Below, piece after piece: positions 1 to 5,727 of a stretch of DNA of 8,690 bases (positions are counted from its first letter, which is position 1; every line of letters starts with the position of its first letter). The notes under the pieces were generated by a model. The model did not search any database. It worked only from the letters and a program-made list of their open reading frames with translations, and had not been told where the DNA came from. This stretch comes from Gammaproteobacteria bacterium. GTDB taxonomy: Bacteria > Pseudomonadota > Gammaproteobacteria > SZUA-229. The stretch covers positions 1 through 8,690 of the forward strand of contig JAQICG010000306.1 in NCBI GenBank assembly GCA_027858635.1. The letters run 5' to 3'. Position numbers and translations under genes: made by a program.

Positions 1-104
1 TGGAAAGGATACCCTTCAATCAAGACGCGCTGAGAATACATCCGTGTACGCTCGGCAGCAGCATCCCTGCTGCTGACGGTCTTGATTGAAGGGTATCCTT
101 TCCA
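1..104. repeat. Large palindrome: perfect 26-bp inverted repeat with nested hairpin
   Basis: Bases 1-26 and 79-104 are exact reverse complements (outer ends TGGAAAGGATACCC and GGGTATCCTTTCCA). The 52-base interior holds a second perfect hairpin: CAGCAGCA at 56-63, loop TCCC, TGCTGCTG at 68-75. No reading frame of note runs through it. The left arm begins at the first base of the window, so the element may extend further left. The bases after the right arm (TACGCCTTGTTAG, 105-117) could be the outer part of a still longer arm. It could be a MITE, a REP/BIME-like element or a cruciform-forming transcript end. I infer a dispersed repeat but cannot show other copies here. Confidence 0.85.
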
Positions 105-122
105 TACGCCTTGTTAGTAACT

Positions 123-148
123 AAAAACGAGATGGTTTTTTTAATTTT
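123..148 (+). terminator. Weak A/T stem with T-tract, possible terminator
   Basis: AAAAAC at 123-128 can pair with GTTTTT at 135-140 around a six-base loop, and the T-rich tract continues to 149. The stem has a single G:C pair, so it is thermodynamically weak and may be chance in A/T-rich spacer. If real, it would end transcription coming from the palindrome side, before the permease gene. Confidence 0.2.
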
Positions 149-202
149 TCTACTCTAATCTAATGCCAAACCGAAATAATAACCGCAGGAATCAAGCCCG
201 AT

Positions 203-940
203 ATGACACCCGAAATTTACCTTGTCGCATTTTTTATTCTGCTGTTTGCCTACTTCTTGCGCGGCATTACCGGCTTTGGTTCCGGCTTAATCGCTATACC
301 GCTGTTGGCGCATTTTCTGCCTCTGACTTTTGTTGTGCCGATGGTGCTGGTGCTGGACTTTGTGGCATCGGTGGTGCTCAGTCGTCATACACGTTTGCAG
401 GTGCGGTGGGATGAAATACGCTATTTGATACCGACGACTATTGCGGGTATTCTGCTGGGTACGTTCCTGCTGGTGAATTTGCCGCGAGAGCCGCTGCTGG
501 TGGCGCTCGCTTTATTTGTGATTTTTTTCGGTTTACGTTATGTATTTAATGTGCACGGTGAAAATCCGATCAGTCGCTGGTGGTCACTGCCCACCGGGTT
601 GATCGGTGGTTTGATCGGCGCGCTGTTTGGCACCGGTGGCCCGCCTTATGTGGTGTATCTGTCGCATCGCTTGCATGATAAAACGCAATTACGCGGCACC
701 TTGTCGGGCCTGTTTATGCTCGACGGTGCGTTACGTATAATCACCTTTCTGGTTTTTGGCCTGCTGCTTCAAACTGAGTTGTTAACTTCCCTGTTGCTGG
801 CACTGCCGCTGATGGCTTTGGGGCTTTATCTGGGCAACAAGGTACACCTGGGCATTAGCCATCGGCAGCAGTTAGTCATTATTGGCGGCTTATTGTTGCT
901 GAGTGGCGGTTCATTGTTATGGAAAGCATGGGGCGGATGA
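203..940 (+). CDS. TauE/SafE (TSUP) family membrane permease
   Basis: A 245-residue, very hydrophobic protein with the two-half layout of the TSUP family, which exports small sulfur-containing or organic anions such as sulfite or sulfoacetate. The first half carries the glycine motif GITGFGSGL at residues 21-29. The second repeats it as GLIGGLIGALFGTGGPP at about 132-147. About seven to eight membrane segments can be placed (roughly 5-24, 31-52, 75-92, 97-113, 131-152, 170-190, 194-211, 223-241). Length fits the family at 240-270 residues. The ATG at 203 has an AGGA at 187-190; the spacing is rather long, but the protein starts directly with the first helix, as relatives do. It stands alone, with the next gene 125 bases away behind an inverted repeat. 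The substrate cannot be read from sequence, and no sulfur-oxidation genes lie nearby. Confidence 0.88.
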   Translation: MTPEIYLVAFFILLFAYFLRGITGFGSGLIAIPLLAHFLPLTFVVPMVLVLDFVASVVLSRHTRLQVRWDEIRYLIPTTIAGILLGTFLLVNLPREPLLVALALFVIFFGLRYVFNVHGENPISRWWSLPTGLIGGLIGALFGTGGPPYVVYLSHRLHDKTQLRGTLSGLFMLDGALRIITFLVFGLLLQTELLTSLLLALPLMALGLYLGNKVHLGISHRQQLVIIGGLLLLSGGSLLWKAWGG

Positions 941-1012
941 GCTGTCAGAGCGTGAACAGTGGGTTGGGATGAGGTACGAACCTCAACAAATAGTGAGATT
1001 AACAAAAACACT

Positions 1013-1044
1013 GTGATTTCGGCATCTGCTAGATATGAAATCAC
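1013..1044. promoter_or_regulatory. Perfect 8-bp inverted repeat with inner stem, upstream of DUF2956 gene
   Basis: GTGATTTC (1013-1020) and GAAATCAC (1037-1044) are exact reverse complements. Between them ATCT (1024-1027) pairs with AGAT (1031-1034) around a GCT loop, giving a two-tier stem-loop ending 21 bases before the start at 1066. A separate small hairpin, GAGGT/ACCTC with loop ACGA, lies at 971-984. The larger structure could be an operator dyad, a transcript hairpin or a weak terminator of the permease transcript. No T-run follows, which argues against a classic terminator. Confidence 0.4.
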
Positions 1045-1065
1045 GAAACATAAATTAAGGTGGAT

Positions 1066-1404
1066 ATGGCTAAATATTCTAAAAAGAATCAGGTCTCAGA
1101 TAAAACTAAGGATGATGCCCTTAAAATTGCGCGCGGTACACAAAGGCCGGGGCAGACCAAAGAGCAAACAAAACTGATCGCCCAGGGTATTCAGAAAGGC
1201 ATTGAGCAGTATAAAAAGAAGCAAAGCCATAAGGCACGTGAGCTGGACAAGAAACTCAACAAGGCATCAGCGAACCGGTCATTAACCGAACCGGAAAGCG
1301 ATGAGGTTTCCGGTTCAGAAATTATTGAGTGCAGTAAATTGCCATGGGTTTTGCTGGTGCTGTCATGGCTTGGTTTTTTAGTTTATGTTGTATTGCTGAA
1401 GTGA
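1066..1404 (+). CDS. DUF2956 family protein, small C-terminally anchored membrane protein
   Basis: A 112-residue protein I recognise as DUF2956, a family of unknown function found in gammaproteobacteria. The N-terminal half is highly basic and carries the conserved core TQRPGQTKEQTKLIAQGI at residues 25-42, followed by a lysine-rich helix (about 43-66, KGIEQYKKKQ). A more acidic linker (75-89) leads to one membrane segment, LPWVLLVLSWLGFLVYVVLL, at 92-111, ending in a single Lys. This is a tail-anchored layout with the basic domain probably cytoplasmic. I chose the ATG at 1066 over the in-frame GTG at 1060 because AAGG at 1057-1060 is a plausible ribosome site for it, and family members begin MAKYSK. 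The basic helix could bind nucleic acid or ribosomes, but that is only inference. Confidence 0.85.
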   Translation: MAKYSKKNQVSDKTKDDALKIARGTQRPGQTKEQTKLIAQGIQKGIEQYKKKQSHKARELDKKLNKASANRSLTEPESDEVSGSEIIECSKLPWVLLVLSWLGFLVYVVLLK

Positions 1405-1415
1405 TCAGCAGGTAG

Positions 1416-1430
1416 CCCTCTCCCAGAGGG
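1416..1430. repeat. Small perfect hairpin in convergent intergenic region
   Basis: CCCTCT (1416-1421), loop CCC, AGAGGG (1425-1430) form a perfect six-pair G/C-rich stem 12 bases after the DUF2956 stop. No T-run follows on either side. It resembles the CCCTCTCCC-type palindromes scattered through many proteobacterial genomes. It could help end transcription between the convergent DUF2956 and peroxiredoxin genes. Confidence 0.4.
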
Positions 1431-1446
1431 AGACGGAGTTTTGTGA

Positions 1447-1478
1447 GTAGGATGAGCAAAGTTTTTTGCGTGCCCATC
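1447..1478 (+). repeat. Dispersed palindromic repeat, copy A
   Basis: GTAGGATGAGCAAA begins at 1447 and TGCCCATC ends at 1478. The outer arms GATGAGCA (1451-1458) and TGCCCATC (1471-1478) pair with one A/C mismatch around a 12-base loop with an internal T6 run. It is the most diverged of three copies in the window (others at 4081 and 6581). It lies between the converging DUF2956 and peroxiredoxin genes, 8 bases from the peroxiredoxin stop, so it could form a bidirectional transcript end. Confidence 0.75.
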
Positions 1479-1486
1479 GTTGTTGC

Positions 1487-1951
1487 TTAAAGCTGTTTCA
1501 GTTTTTCTAAAACTGCCTGGGCGTGACCTTCGGGGTTGATGCCATACTCAGCCTCTACAATTTTTCCCTGCTTATCAATGATGAAGGTGGAGCGCACAAT
1601 GCCCATTTTCTTCTCGCCATTTTTTTCTTTTTCCTGCCATACACCATAGGCTTCACAGAGTTCACCGCTGGTATCGGCCAATAGCATGACCTTAAGGCCG
1701 AATTTTTCGATAAAGGCCTGATGCGATGCGCAGTCATCTTTGCTGACGCCGATGACGACGGTGTCGAGCGCGGCGAATTCATCGGCCAGTGCGGTGAACT
1801 GGTTGGCTTCGATGGTGCAGCCGGGGGTGTCGTCTTTGGGGTAGAAATATAAAACGACATTTTTCCGGTTTTTGAAATCGCTCAGGCTGATGCTTTGATT
1901 GTTTTCGTTGTCGACAGTGAAATCGGGTGACGCTTGTTGTGCTTTTAGCAT
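1487..1951 (-). CDS. bcp: Peroxiredoxin of the Bcp/PrxQ group (thiol peroxidase)
   Basis: A 154-residue cytoplasmic peroxiredoxin, near the family's usual 150-160, that reduces H2O2 and organic hydroperoxides with thioredoxin as likely electron donor. The active site reads YFYPKDDTPGCT at residues 35-46: peroxidatic Cys45 with Thr42 and Pro38 of the PxxxTxxC motif, and the partner Arg120 in IVRSTFIID. The position of the second cysteine in E. coli Bcp (five residues on) is Asn50, so the classical resolving cysteine is absent. Cys74 or Cys99 would have to resolve, or the enzyme works as 1-Cys. The frame stays open upstream to about 2134, but homologues start at MLKAQQASPDF, so I place the start at 1951 with a weak AGAG-type ribosome site. 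It converges on DUF2956 with repeat copy A between. Confidence 0.92.
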   Translation of the reverse strand: MLKAQQASPDFTVDNENNQSISLSDFKNRKNVVLYFYPKDDTPGCTIEANQFTALADEFAALDTVVIGVSKDDCASHQAFIEKFGLKVMLLADTSGELCEAYGVWQEKEKNGEKKMGIVRSTFIIDKQGKIVEAEYGINPEGHAQAVLEKLKQL

Positions 1952-2434
1952 GTTGCTATTCTCTGAATTTGGGGATCTGGATTTGTAGTGTAATGCGGTG
2001 ATCTTGCCATAAGAATTAATGGGAAAATCCACAGGATCTTGATGGTCACGCTGCGCTTCGCTCCAGCTACGGATGTCGTGATGCCCGAAAATCAGCTTGA
2101 AACGTGTGCTACGCGCCGATACGGTATCCGGCAAGCGCGCGGTTTATTTCTGACAGGTGCTGATCAGTTCTGTCTGCGCGAGGATGTGTCCCTGCATAGT
2201 GGCTTCAATCATATTCAGTTCAATCGCCTGTTAAATGTTGTAATCAGTGTTGAAGAACGCGCATACTTTTGAATTCAGGTTGATTCGATATAGCCAACGA
2301 TTTTTTTGTCGATTGATCAGGGTGGTGGCCGATTGGTAAGCTGGGAGGTGTATTCTTTGTGTTTATTAGAATGACCTGTTGGTGAATTGAAGTTATCATC
2401 CCAATACTTGCACAGTAAGAGGCCCGTACTCGCC
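1952..2434. other. 483-base stretch without a confident gene
   Basis: This region separates the divergent bcp and anchored-protein genes and should hold both promoters, but I find no convincing -35/-10 pair. On the minus strand the bcp frame is open, without stops, back to a TAA at 2144-2146, and an upstream short frame reads MIEATMQGHILAQTELI. On the plus strand a 77-codon frame (2039-2272) matches no family I know. Neither shows domain-like conservation that I can recognise. A run of seven T lies at 2301-2307. The region may be plain spacer or a decayed gene. Confidence 0.5.
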
Positions 2435-3100
2435 ATGATTAACGAACCATCACCTGCTACACCCACAAGCCCGCCCGCCGGCTACGGTTGGCGCACTTTT
2501 GGTATTGTTGTGATTACCATGGCTATCACCCTTGGCGTGGGTTACTGGGCAGTGAATGCCTACCTGTTTCCGGCTGCGTTTAAGCCGGTGCAGCTCAATG
2601 AAAAAGAACAGCGACGGCTTGATGAAAAGCTTCAGCAGCTTGCTGACAGTGCGCCATCAGCAGCACCGTCACGGCTTGAGCCGGAGGCCTACAGCGAAGC
2701 GGGGGCCAGCCGTGAGATCCATCTGAGTGAAAAAGAGCTTAATGCCTTGCTGTCGAAAAACACCGATCTCGCCAGCAGGCTGGCAATTGATCTTTCGGAG
2801 AATCTGGCCAGCGCCAAATTGCTGGTGCATCTGGACCCGGATTTTCCTTTTCTGGGTGGCAATACAATCAAGATCAACGCGGGCATGGAACTGCGTCTGG
2901 TAAAAGGCAGGCCCGTCGCCACCCTCAGAGGAGTGAGTGTCTGGGGTGTGCCACTGCCGAACGCCTGGCTGGGCAATATGAAGAACACCAATCTTATCGA
3001 GGAGTTTGGTCAGGCCGGAGGCTTCTGGCAGGCGATAAACGATGGCGTGGAAGAGCTTGAGGTTAAGAAAGGCGAGCTGCGAATCAAGCTGAAGGAGTGA
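2435..3100 (+). CDS. Conserved single-pass membrane-anchored protein of unknown function
   Basis: Starting at the ATG at 2435, this is a 221-residue protein. It has a proline-rich cytoplasmic tail (1-19), one membrane segment at about 21-44 (TFGIVVITMAITLGVGYWAV) and a large domain probably in the periplasm. The core holds motifs I associate with a conserved gammaproteobacterial family: EPEAYSEAGASREI (82-95), SEKELNALLSKNTDLASRLA (98-117), PFLGGNTI (138-145) and GVPLPNAWLG (171-180), ending KKGELRIKLKE. From memory, relatives are sometimes auto-labelled arginine N-succinyltransferase. Nothing here supports that: the protein has a membrane anchor and no acyltransferase motif that I can see. 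An in-frame TTG at 2387 is possible, but AAGAGG at 2417-2422 better serves the ATG. The lipoprotein gene follows 43 bases on, suggesting a functional pair in the cell envelope. Confidence 0.8.
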   Translation: MINEPSPATPTSPPAGYGWRTFGIVVITMAITLGVGYWAVNAYLFPAAFKPVQLNEKEQRRLDEKLQQLADSAPSAAPSRLEPEAYSEAGASREIHLSEKELNALLSKNTDLASRLAIDLSENLASAKLLVHLDPDFPFLGGNTIKINAGMELRLVKGRPVATLRGVSVWGVPLPNAWLGNMKNTNLIEEFGQAGGFWQAINDGVEELEVKKGELRIKLKE

Positions 3101-3143
3101 GTGCTTGGTAAATAAATCCCTGAAACACTGAACACATTATTTT

Positions 3144-3626
3144 ATGATTAAAAAACTAACACTATGCAGCGTTATTTGCGCGCTATTTTTTCTCGCCGCC
3201 TGCTCGGATGATGAGGTTTCCAATGAAGACCTGATTCGACAGGCGATAGATTCCGCGGCGCTCGCGGCGGAAAATCGCAATCATGATGATCTGGCGCTGT
3301 TAATTGACGAGACATACCGTGATCATAAGGGTATTGGCAAGCCTCAGTTGATTAATCAGCTACGGGCATATTTCTTCATGCACAAAAATATTCATCTGTT
3401 TACCAAAGTTGATGATGTTATTTTTAATGATACGCAGAGCAAGGCCGCTGTAACGCTGTATGTGGCGATGGCCGGTAACGTGATTGCCAATGCCAGTGTG
3501 CTCGCCGGTTTGCGAGCACAAATATATAAGTTTGAATTGCAGTTTGCCAAACAGGAGACGTGGTTGCTGACTCAGGCCAAATGGCAGCGATCCAGTTTTA
3601 AGGAAATGGTGAAGGTAAAATACTGA
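3144..3626 (+). CDS. NTF2-like-fold lipoprotein, periplasmic or outer-membrane
   Basis: A 160-residue protein with a classic lipoprotein signal: MIKK, a hydrophobic core, and the lipobox LAAC with Cys20 as lipid-modified residue. The next residues are Ser and Asp, and with Ser at +2 sorting to the outer membrane is expected. The mature part starts with a helix rich in charged and alanine residues (26-47). It continues with a mixed helix/strand pattern ending TWLLTQAKWQRS (139-150), which resembles the closing strands of NTF2-like/SnoaL-type domains, though I see no catalytic residues. No clear ribosome site precedes the ATG, so translation may depend on coupling to the anchored-protein gene 43 bases upstream. 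I recall this pairing of an anchored protein and a small NTF2-like lipoprotein from other gammaproteobacteria. The function is unknown. Confidence 0.8.
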   Translation: MIKKLTLCSVICALFFLAACSDDEVSNEDLIRQAIDSAALAAENRNHDDLALLIDETYRDHKGIGKPQLINQLRAYFFMHKNIHLFTKVDDVIFNDTQSKAAVTLYVAMAGNVIANASVLAGLRAQIYKFELQFAKQETWLLTQAKWQRSSFKEMVKVKY

Positions 3627-3643
3627 CAGAGCTTAAGATGAAG

Positions 3644-3659
3644 GGTATTTGAAAATACC
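3644..3659 (+). terminator. Short hairpin after the lipoprotein gene
   Basis: GGTATT (3644-3649) pairs with AATACC (3654-3659) around a TGAA loop, 17 bases after the lipoprotein stop and just before the MITE-like element. There is no T-run, so it is at most a weak transcript-end or RNA-stabilising hairpin. Confidence 0.3.
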
Positions 3660-3664
3660 GCTAC

Positions 3665-3830
3665 TAGCAGCCTGTCTGATTTGAAGAATCGAAGCGAAAA
3701 TTCGGCTGAGCGAGGACAGATTTTGACGATTTTGCAGGGCAATAGTCACTCTATTGCCCAAAAAAGCGGCGAAATATGGACCGGTCAGGCGGATTTGCAG
3801 CCGATTTCATTCAAGTCAGACAGGCTGCTA
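3665..3830. mobile_element. MITE-like element, 166 bp, TA-flanked, with central hairpin
   Basis: The ends TAGCAGCCTGTCTGATTTGA (3665-3684) and TCAAGTCAGACAGGCTGCTA (3811-3830) are reverse complements with one mismatch in 20. Similarity continues inward with a gap: TTCGGCTG near 3701-3708 against CAGCCGA near 3798-3804. The centre holds a perfect nine-pair hairpin, GGGCAATAG (3737-3745), loop TCACT, CTATTGCCC (3751-3759). If the element proper begins at GCAGCC and ends at GGCTGC, it is flanked by TA on both sides, as expected for TA-targeting transposases such as the IS630/Tc1 type. No transposase is encoded; a 60-codon frame across it has no protein character. I infer a non-autonomous element mobilised in trans. 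Confidence 0.8.
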
Positions 3831-3859
3831 TCAGCACTTGACCCGATTGGAAAGAGAAC

Positions 3860-4078
3860 ATGACTAAACTACTAAGCCAGTGGACGCCTTCTCAGGCGGC
3901 AATTGATTTGATCAAGCTGAACGGTTTTGACGATGCGCATATTGCGAAGTCGGCGGAATATTTAAAAAATCAGACCGACCTGGAAGATATTGACGAGGTT
4001 GAAGGCTACGATAACTGGGATACGTTTTTCATTATGTTCTGCATCAAGGCGGGTGGCGGTTCGATAAAGCCTAATTAA
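3860..4078 (+). CDS. Small acidic protein, possible DnaT-like domain
   Basis: A 72-residue protein starting 29 bases after the MITE-like element, with GGAAAGAG at 3849-3856 as ribosome site. I do not recognise it firmly. The pattern QWTPSQAAIDLIKLNGF (7-23), an acidic helix/linker, then NWDTFFIMFCIKAG (52-65) resembles the single-stranded-DNA-binding helical domain at the C-terminus of primosomal DnaT: a W-x-PS start, a GI/GF turn, and a WxxxF near the end. That domain is normally fused to other segments, so a stand-alone 72-residue version is unusual. The acidic tract LEDIDEVEGYD (41-51) does not favour DNA binding. The promoter may lie in the MITE end. Repeat copy B begins two bases after the stop. 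Confidence 0.6.
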   Translation: MTKLLSQWTPSQAAIDLIKLNGFDDAHIAKSAEYLKNQTDLEDIDEVEGYDNWDTFFIMFCIKAGGGSIKPN

Positions 4079-4080
4079 TT

Positions 4081-4110
4081 GTAGGATGGGCAAAGTGCAG
4101 TGTGTCCATC
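4081..4110 (+). repeat. Dispersed palindromic repeat, copy B
   Basis: It starts GTAGGATGGGCAAAGTGCAG two bases after the stop of the 72-residue gene and ends TGTCCATC at 4110. The arms GATGGGCA (4085-4092) and TGTCCATC (4103-4110) pair fully as RNA if one G-U is allowed, around a 10-base loop. A/T-rich sequence (GAATTTTAAT) follows, similar to the flank of copy C (AATGTTAAAT). Its place directly after a stop suggests a 3'-end role for the upstream transcript. Confidence 0.8.
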
Positions 4111-4182
4111 GAATTTTAATAAATAAGTCTGCAAAGAGATGACAATAAATTTTTAAAACAACCAACAAGCGGAATATAAAAA

Positions 4183-5106
4183 ATGAGCATGCCTGAGGTA
4201 GAGCAGTTAAACAGAGCTTTTTCACTAGCGCAGGCCGATCACAGCCTTGTCTTTAAAAAAGGCGGTGGTGATATTCCGGTGATTGAAGTTAAAAATGATC
4301 AAGCCGATGCCCGTATCAGCTTGCAGGGTGCGCAGGTACTGAGCTGGGTGCCTGCCGGAAGTGGTGAGGTGATCTGGCTGTCGGAGCAGGCGACATTTGC
4401 GCCGGGGAAATCGGTGCGCGGCGGGGTGCCGATTTGCTGGCCATGGTTCGGGCCGCACGAAAGTAACGCCGCGTATCCCGGTCACGGTTTTGCGCGCACG
4501 GTGATGTGGCAGGTGACGAAGACCGAGGCGTTAGTCAGCGGTGAAACGCAGGTGACTTTCCAGCTGGACACGCGCGAGCTTGATGCGGCGATTAAGCCCT
4601 TGTGGCCGTTGCCGACGATTGCAGAATACCGTTTAACCATCGGTAAAGTTTTGACCATCGAGCTCACCACTTTTAATCACAGCGATCAGGCGATGACCAT
4701 CGGTCAGGCACTGCATACTTATTTCAAGGTGGACGATGTCAGCAAGACCAGCGTACTGGGGCTGGATGGCAAACCCTATCTGGATAAGACTGATGGTTTC
4801 AAACGTAAAATACAGGAAGGCCCGGTGACCATCGGCGAGGAAGTGGATCGGGTTTATTTGCAGACGCCGGATGACGTTACCATTGATGATGGCCAGCGAA
4901 AAATAATCATCAGAAAACAGGGCAGCGAGTCGACGGTAATCTGGAACCCGTGGCAGGAAGCGGCGGAGAAAATGGGCGATCTGGGGCCGGAAGGCTACCT
5001 TAAGATGCTGTGTGTCGAGTCAACAAATGTGCTGGAAGATACCGTGAATATTGGTGCAGGTGAGAGTTATACTCTGCGGGTGACATATAAGGTCGAGGCC
5101 GTATAA
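4183..5106 (+). CDS. D-hexose-6-phosphate mutarotase (YeaD-like aldose epimerase)
   Basis: A 307-residue cytoplasmic protein of the galactose-mutarotase fold, close to the family's usual 290-300. It interconverts the alpha and beta anomers of glucose 6-phosphate and related hexose phosphates. Recognisable landmarks in order: QGAQVLSWVP (48-57), VIWLSEQATF (63-72), the phosphate/sugar-site run SVRGGVPICWPWFGPH (77-92) with Arg79, PGHGFAR (99-105) with His101, QALHTYFKV (175-183) with the likely catalytic acid His178, WNPW (254-257), and MLCVES (275-280) with Glu279 as the probable general base. All expected active-site residues are present. The ATG at 4183 has GGAA at 4171-4174 with eight-base spacing; an ATG two codons later is possible. 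It is probably monocistronic, with repeat copy B upstream and a 78-base leader before dsbB downstream. Confidence 0.92.
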   Translation: MSMPEVEQLNRAFSLAQADHSLVFKKGGGDIPVIEVKNDQADARISLQGAQVLSWVPAGSGEVIWLSEQATFAPGKSVRGGVPICWPWFGPHESNAAYPGHGFARTVMWQVTKTEALVSGETQVTFQLDTRELDAAIKPLWPLPTIAEYRLTIGKVLTIELTTFNHSDQAMTIGQALHTYFKVDDVSKTSVLGLDGKPYLDKTDGFKRKIQEGPVTIGEEVDRVYLQTPDDVTIDDGQRKIIIRKQGSESTVIWNPWQEAAEKMGDLGPEGYLKMLCVESTNVLEDTVNIGAGESYTLRVTYKVEAV

Positions 5107-5145
5107 TCAGCTGGATTATCAAAACCGGCTCCATCATATAAAATC

Positions 5146-5191
5146 ATGACCATGAACCCATGAACCCATGAATCAACGAGAAACATGAACC
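5146..5191 (+). repeat. Tandem CATGAACC repeats forming a chain of mini-ORFs before dsbB
   Basis: CATGAACC occurs at 5151-5158 and 5159-5166, CATGAATC at 5167-5174, and CATGAACC again at 5184-5191 over the dsbB start. Each ATG opens a tiny frame: ATG at 5152 ends at TGA 5161-5163, ATG at 5160 ends at 5169-5171, and ATG at 5168 ends at 5186-5188. Every stop overlaps the next start as ATGA, and the last overlaps the dsbB ATG at 5185. No strong ribosome site precedes the chain. It may be a reinitiation leader, or only a by-product of a short tandem duplication. Confidence 0.6.
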
Positions 5192-5727
5192 GCAGACTCA
5201 CCGCTATTATCAATCAGCTCAGCGTCTTATCACGCAGTCGTCGCTACTGGGCTCTGGCGATGGTTACCGGCATGGCCTTGCTGGCCGCGGCGCTGTTTTT
5301 TCAGCATGTGCTGGGTGAGCGCCCCTGCCTGATGTGCATACAGGTGCGCCTGTGGGTATCGTTGCTGGTGGTGGTCTCTTTTATGGGGCTGCTGACTCGG
5401 CGGCATCGTTTGCTGAATGCTGTCCCGCACCTGTTGATGATACTGGTGGCCGTAGGGCTGGTGGAACGTTCCTATCAGCTGCTGGGCACCGAACGTGGTT
5501 TCGTGTTCAGCGATTGCGGCTTCGAGCTGGGTCTGCCGGCCTGGTTTGCGATTGACCAGTGGCTGCCCGCTGTTTTTTACGTGGAGACGGCCTGCGGTTA
5601 CACACCGGAAATTATTTTTGGCATTACCATGGCTGAGGCGCTGATGGTTTTTTCAGTGGGACTTCTGCTCGTGACTGTGACTGTTTTTCTGGCATCATTT
5701 TACAGGCCCGGCAATGCGTTTTCTTAA
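5185..5727 (+). CDS. dsbB: Disulfide bond formation protein B (quinone-linked DsbA oxidase)
   Basis: A 180-residue inner-membrane protein (E. coli DsbB is 176) that reoxidises periplasmic DsbA and passes the electrons to ubiquinone. Four membrane helices can be placed at about 22-41, 55-71, 78-94 and 145-171. The first periplasmic loop holds the redox pair Cys48-Leu-Met-Cys51 in ERPCLMCIQVR, with Arg55 matching the quinone-site Arg four residues after the CxxC. The second loop holds Cys111 (FSDCGFELG) and Cys137 (ETACGY), with the typical LPAWFAIDQWLPAVF between them. All four essential cysteines are present, so it should be active. The start at 5185 has only a weak ACGAG site and is preceded by chained mini-ORFs. 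The 3' end overlaps the next gene by 14 bases. No dsbA is in the window. Confidence 0.95.
   Translation: MNRRLTAIINQLSVLSRSRRYWALAMVTGMALLAAALFFQHVLGERPCLMCIQVRLWVSLLVVVSFMGLLTRRHRLLNAVPHLLMILVAVGLVERSYQLLGTERGFVFSDCGFELGLPAWFAIDQWLPAVFYVETACGYTPEIIFGITMAEALMVFSVGLLLVTVTVFLASFYRPGNAFS

Noticed and set aside
90..122. Integron attC-like end (ACGCCTTGTTAG next to a long inverted repeat)
   Set aside because: The core after GTTAG (GTTAGTA) does not fit the GTTRRRY consensus, the arms are perfect rather than having extrahelical bases, and no matching left core is visible. No integrase or cassette array is present.
163..414. Plus-strand 83-codon frame overlapping the permease start
   Set aside because: Out of frame with the TSUP permease and lacking any domain character; it is a shadow of the first third of that gene.
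2039..2272. 77-codon plus-strand frame in the gene-free region
   Set aside because: No ribosome site, no recognisable motif and a random-looking composition. It is kept only as part of the description of the spacer.
3681..3863. 60-codon frame with TTG start across the MITE
   Set aside because: It runs through the inverted ends and the central hairpin of the element, so it is a structural sequence read as codons.
4225..4670. Minus-strand frames opposite the mutarotase gene
   Set aside because: They lie antisense to a clearly conserved enzyme with all motifs in place, and their translations are proline/arginine-rich with no family resemblance.
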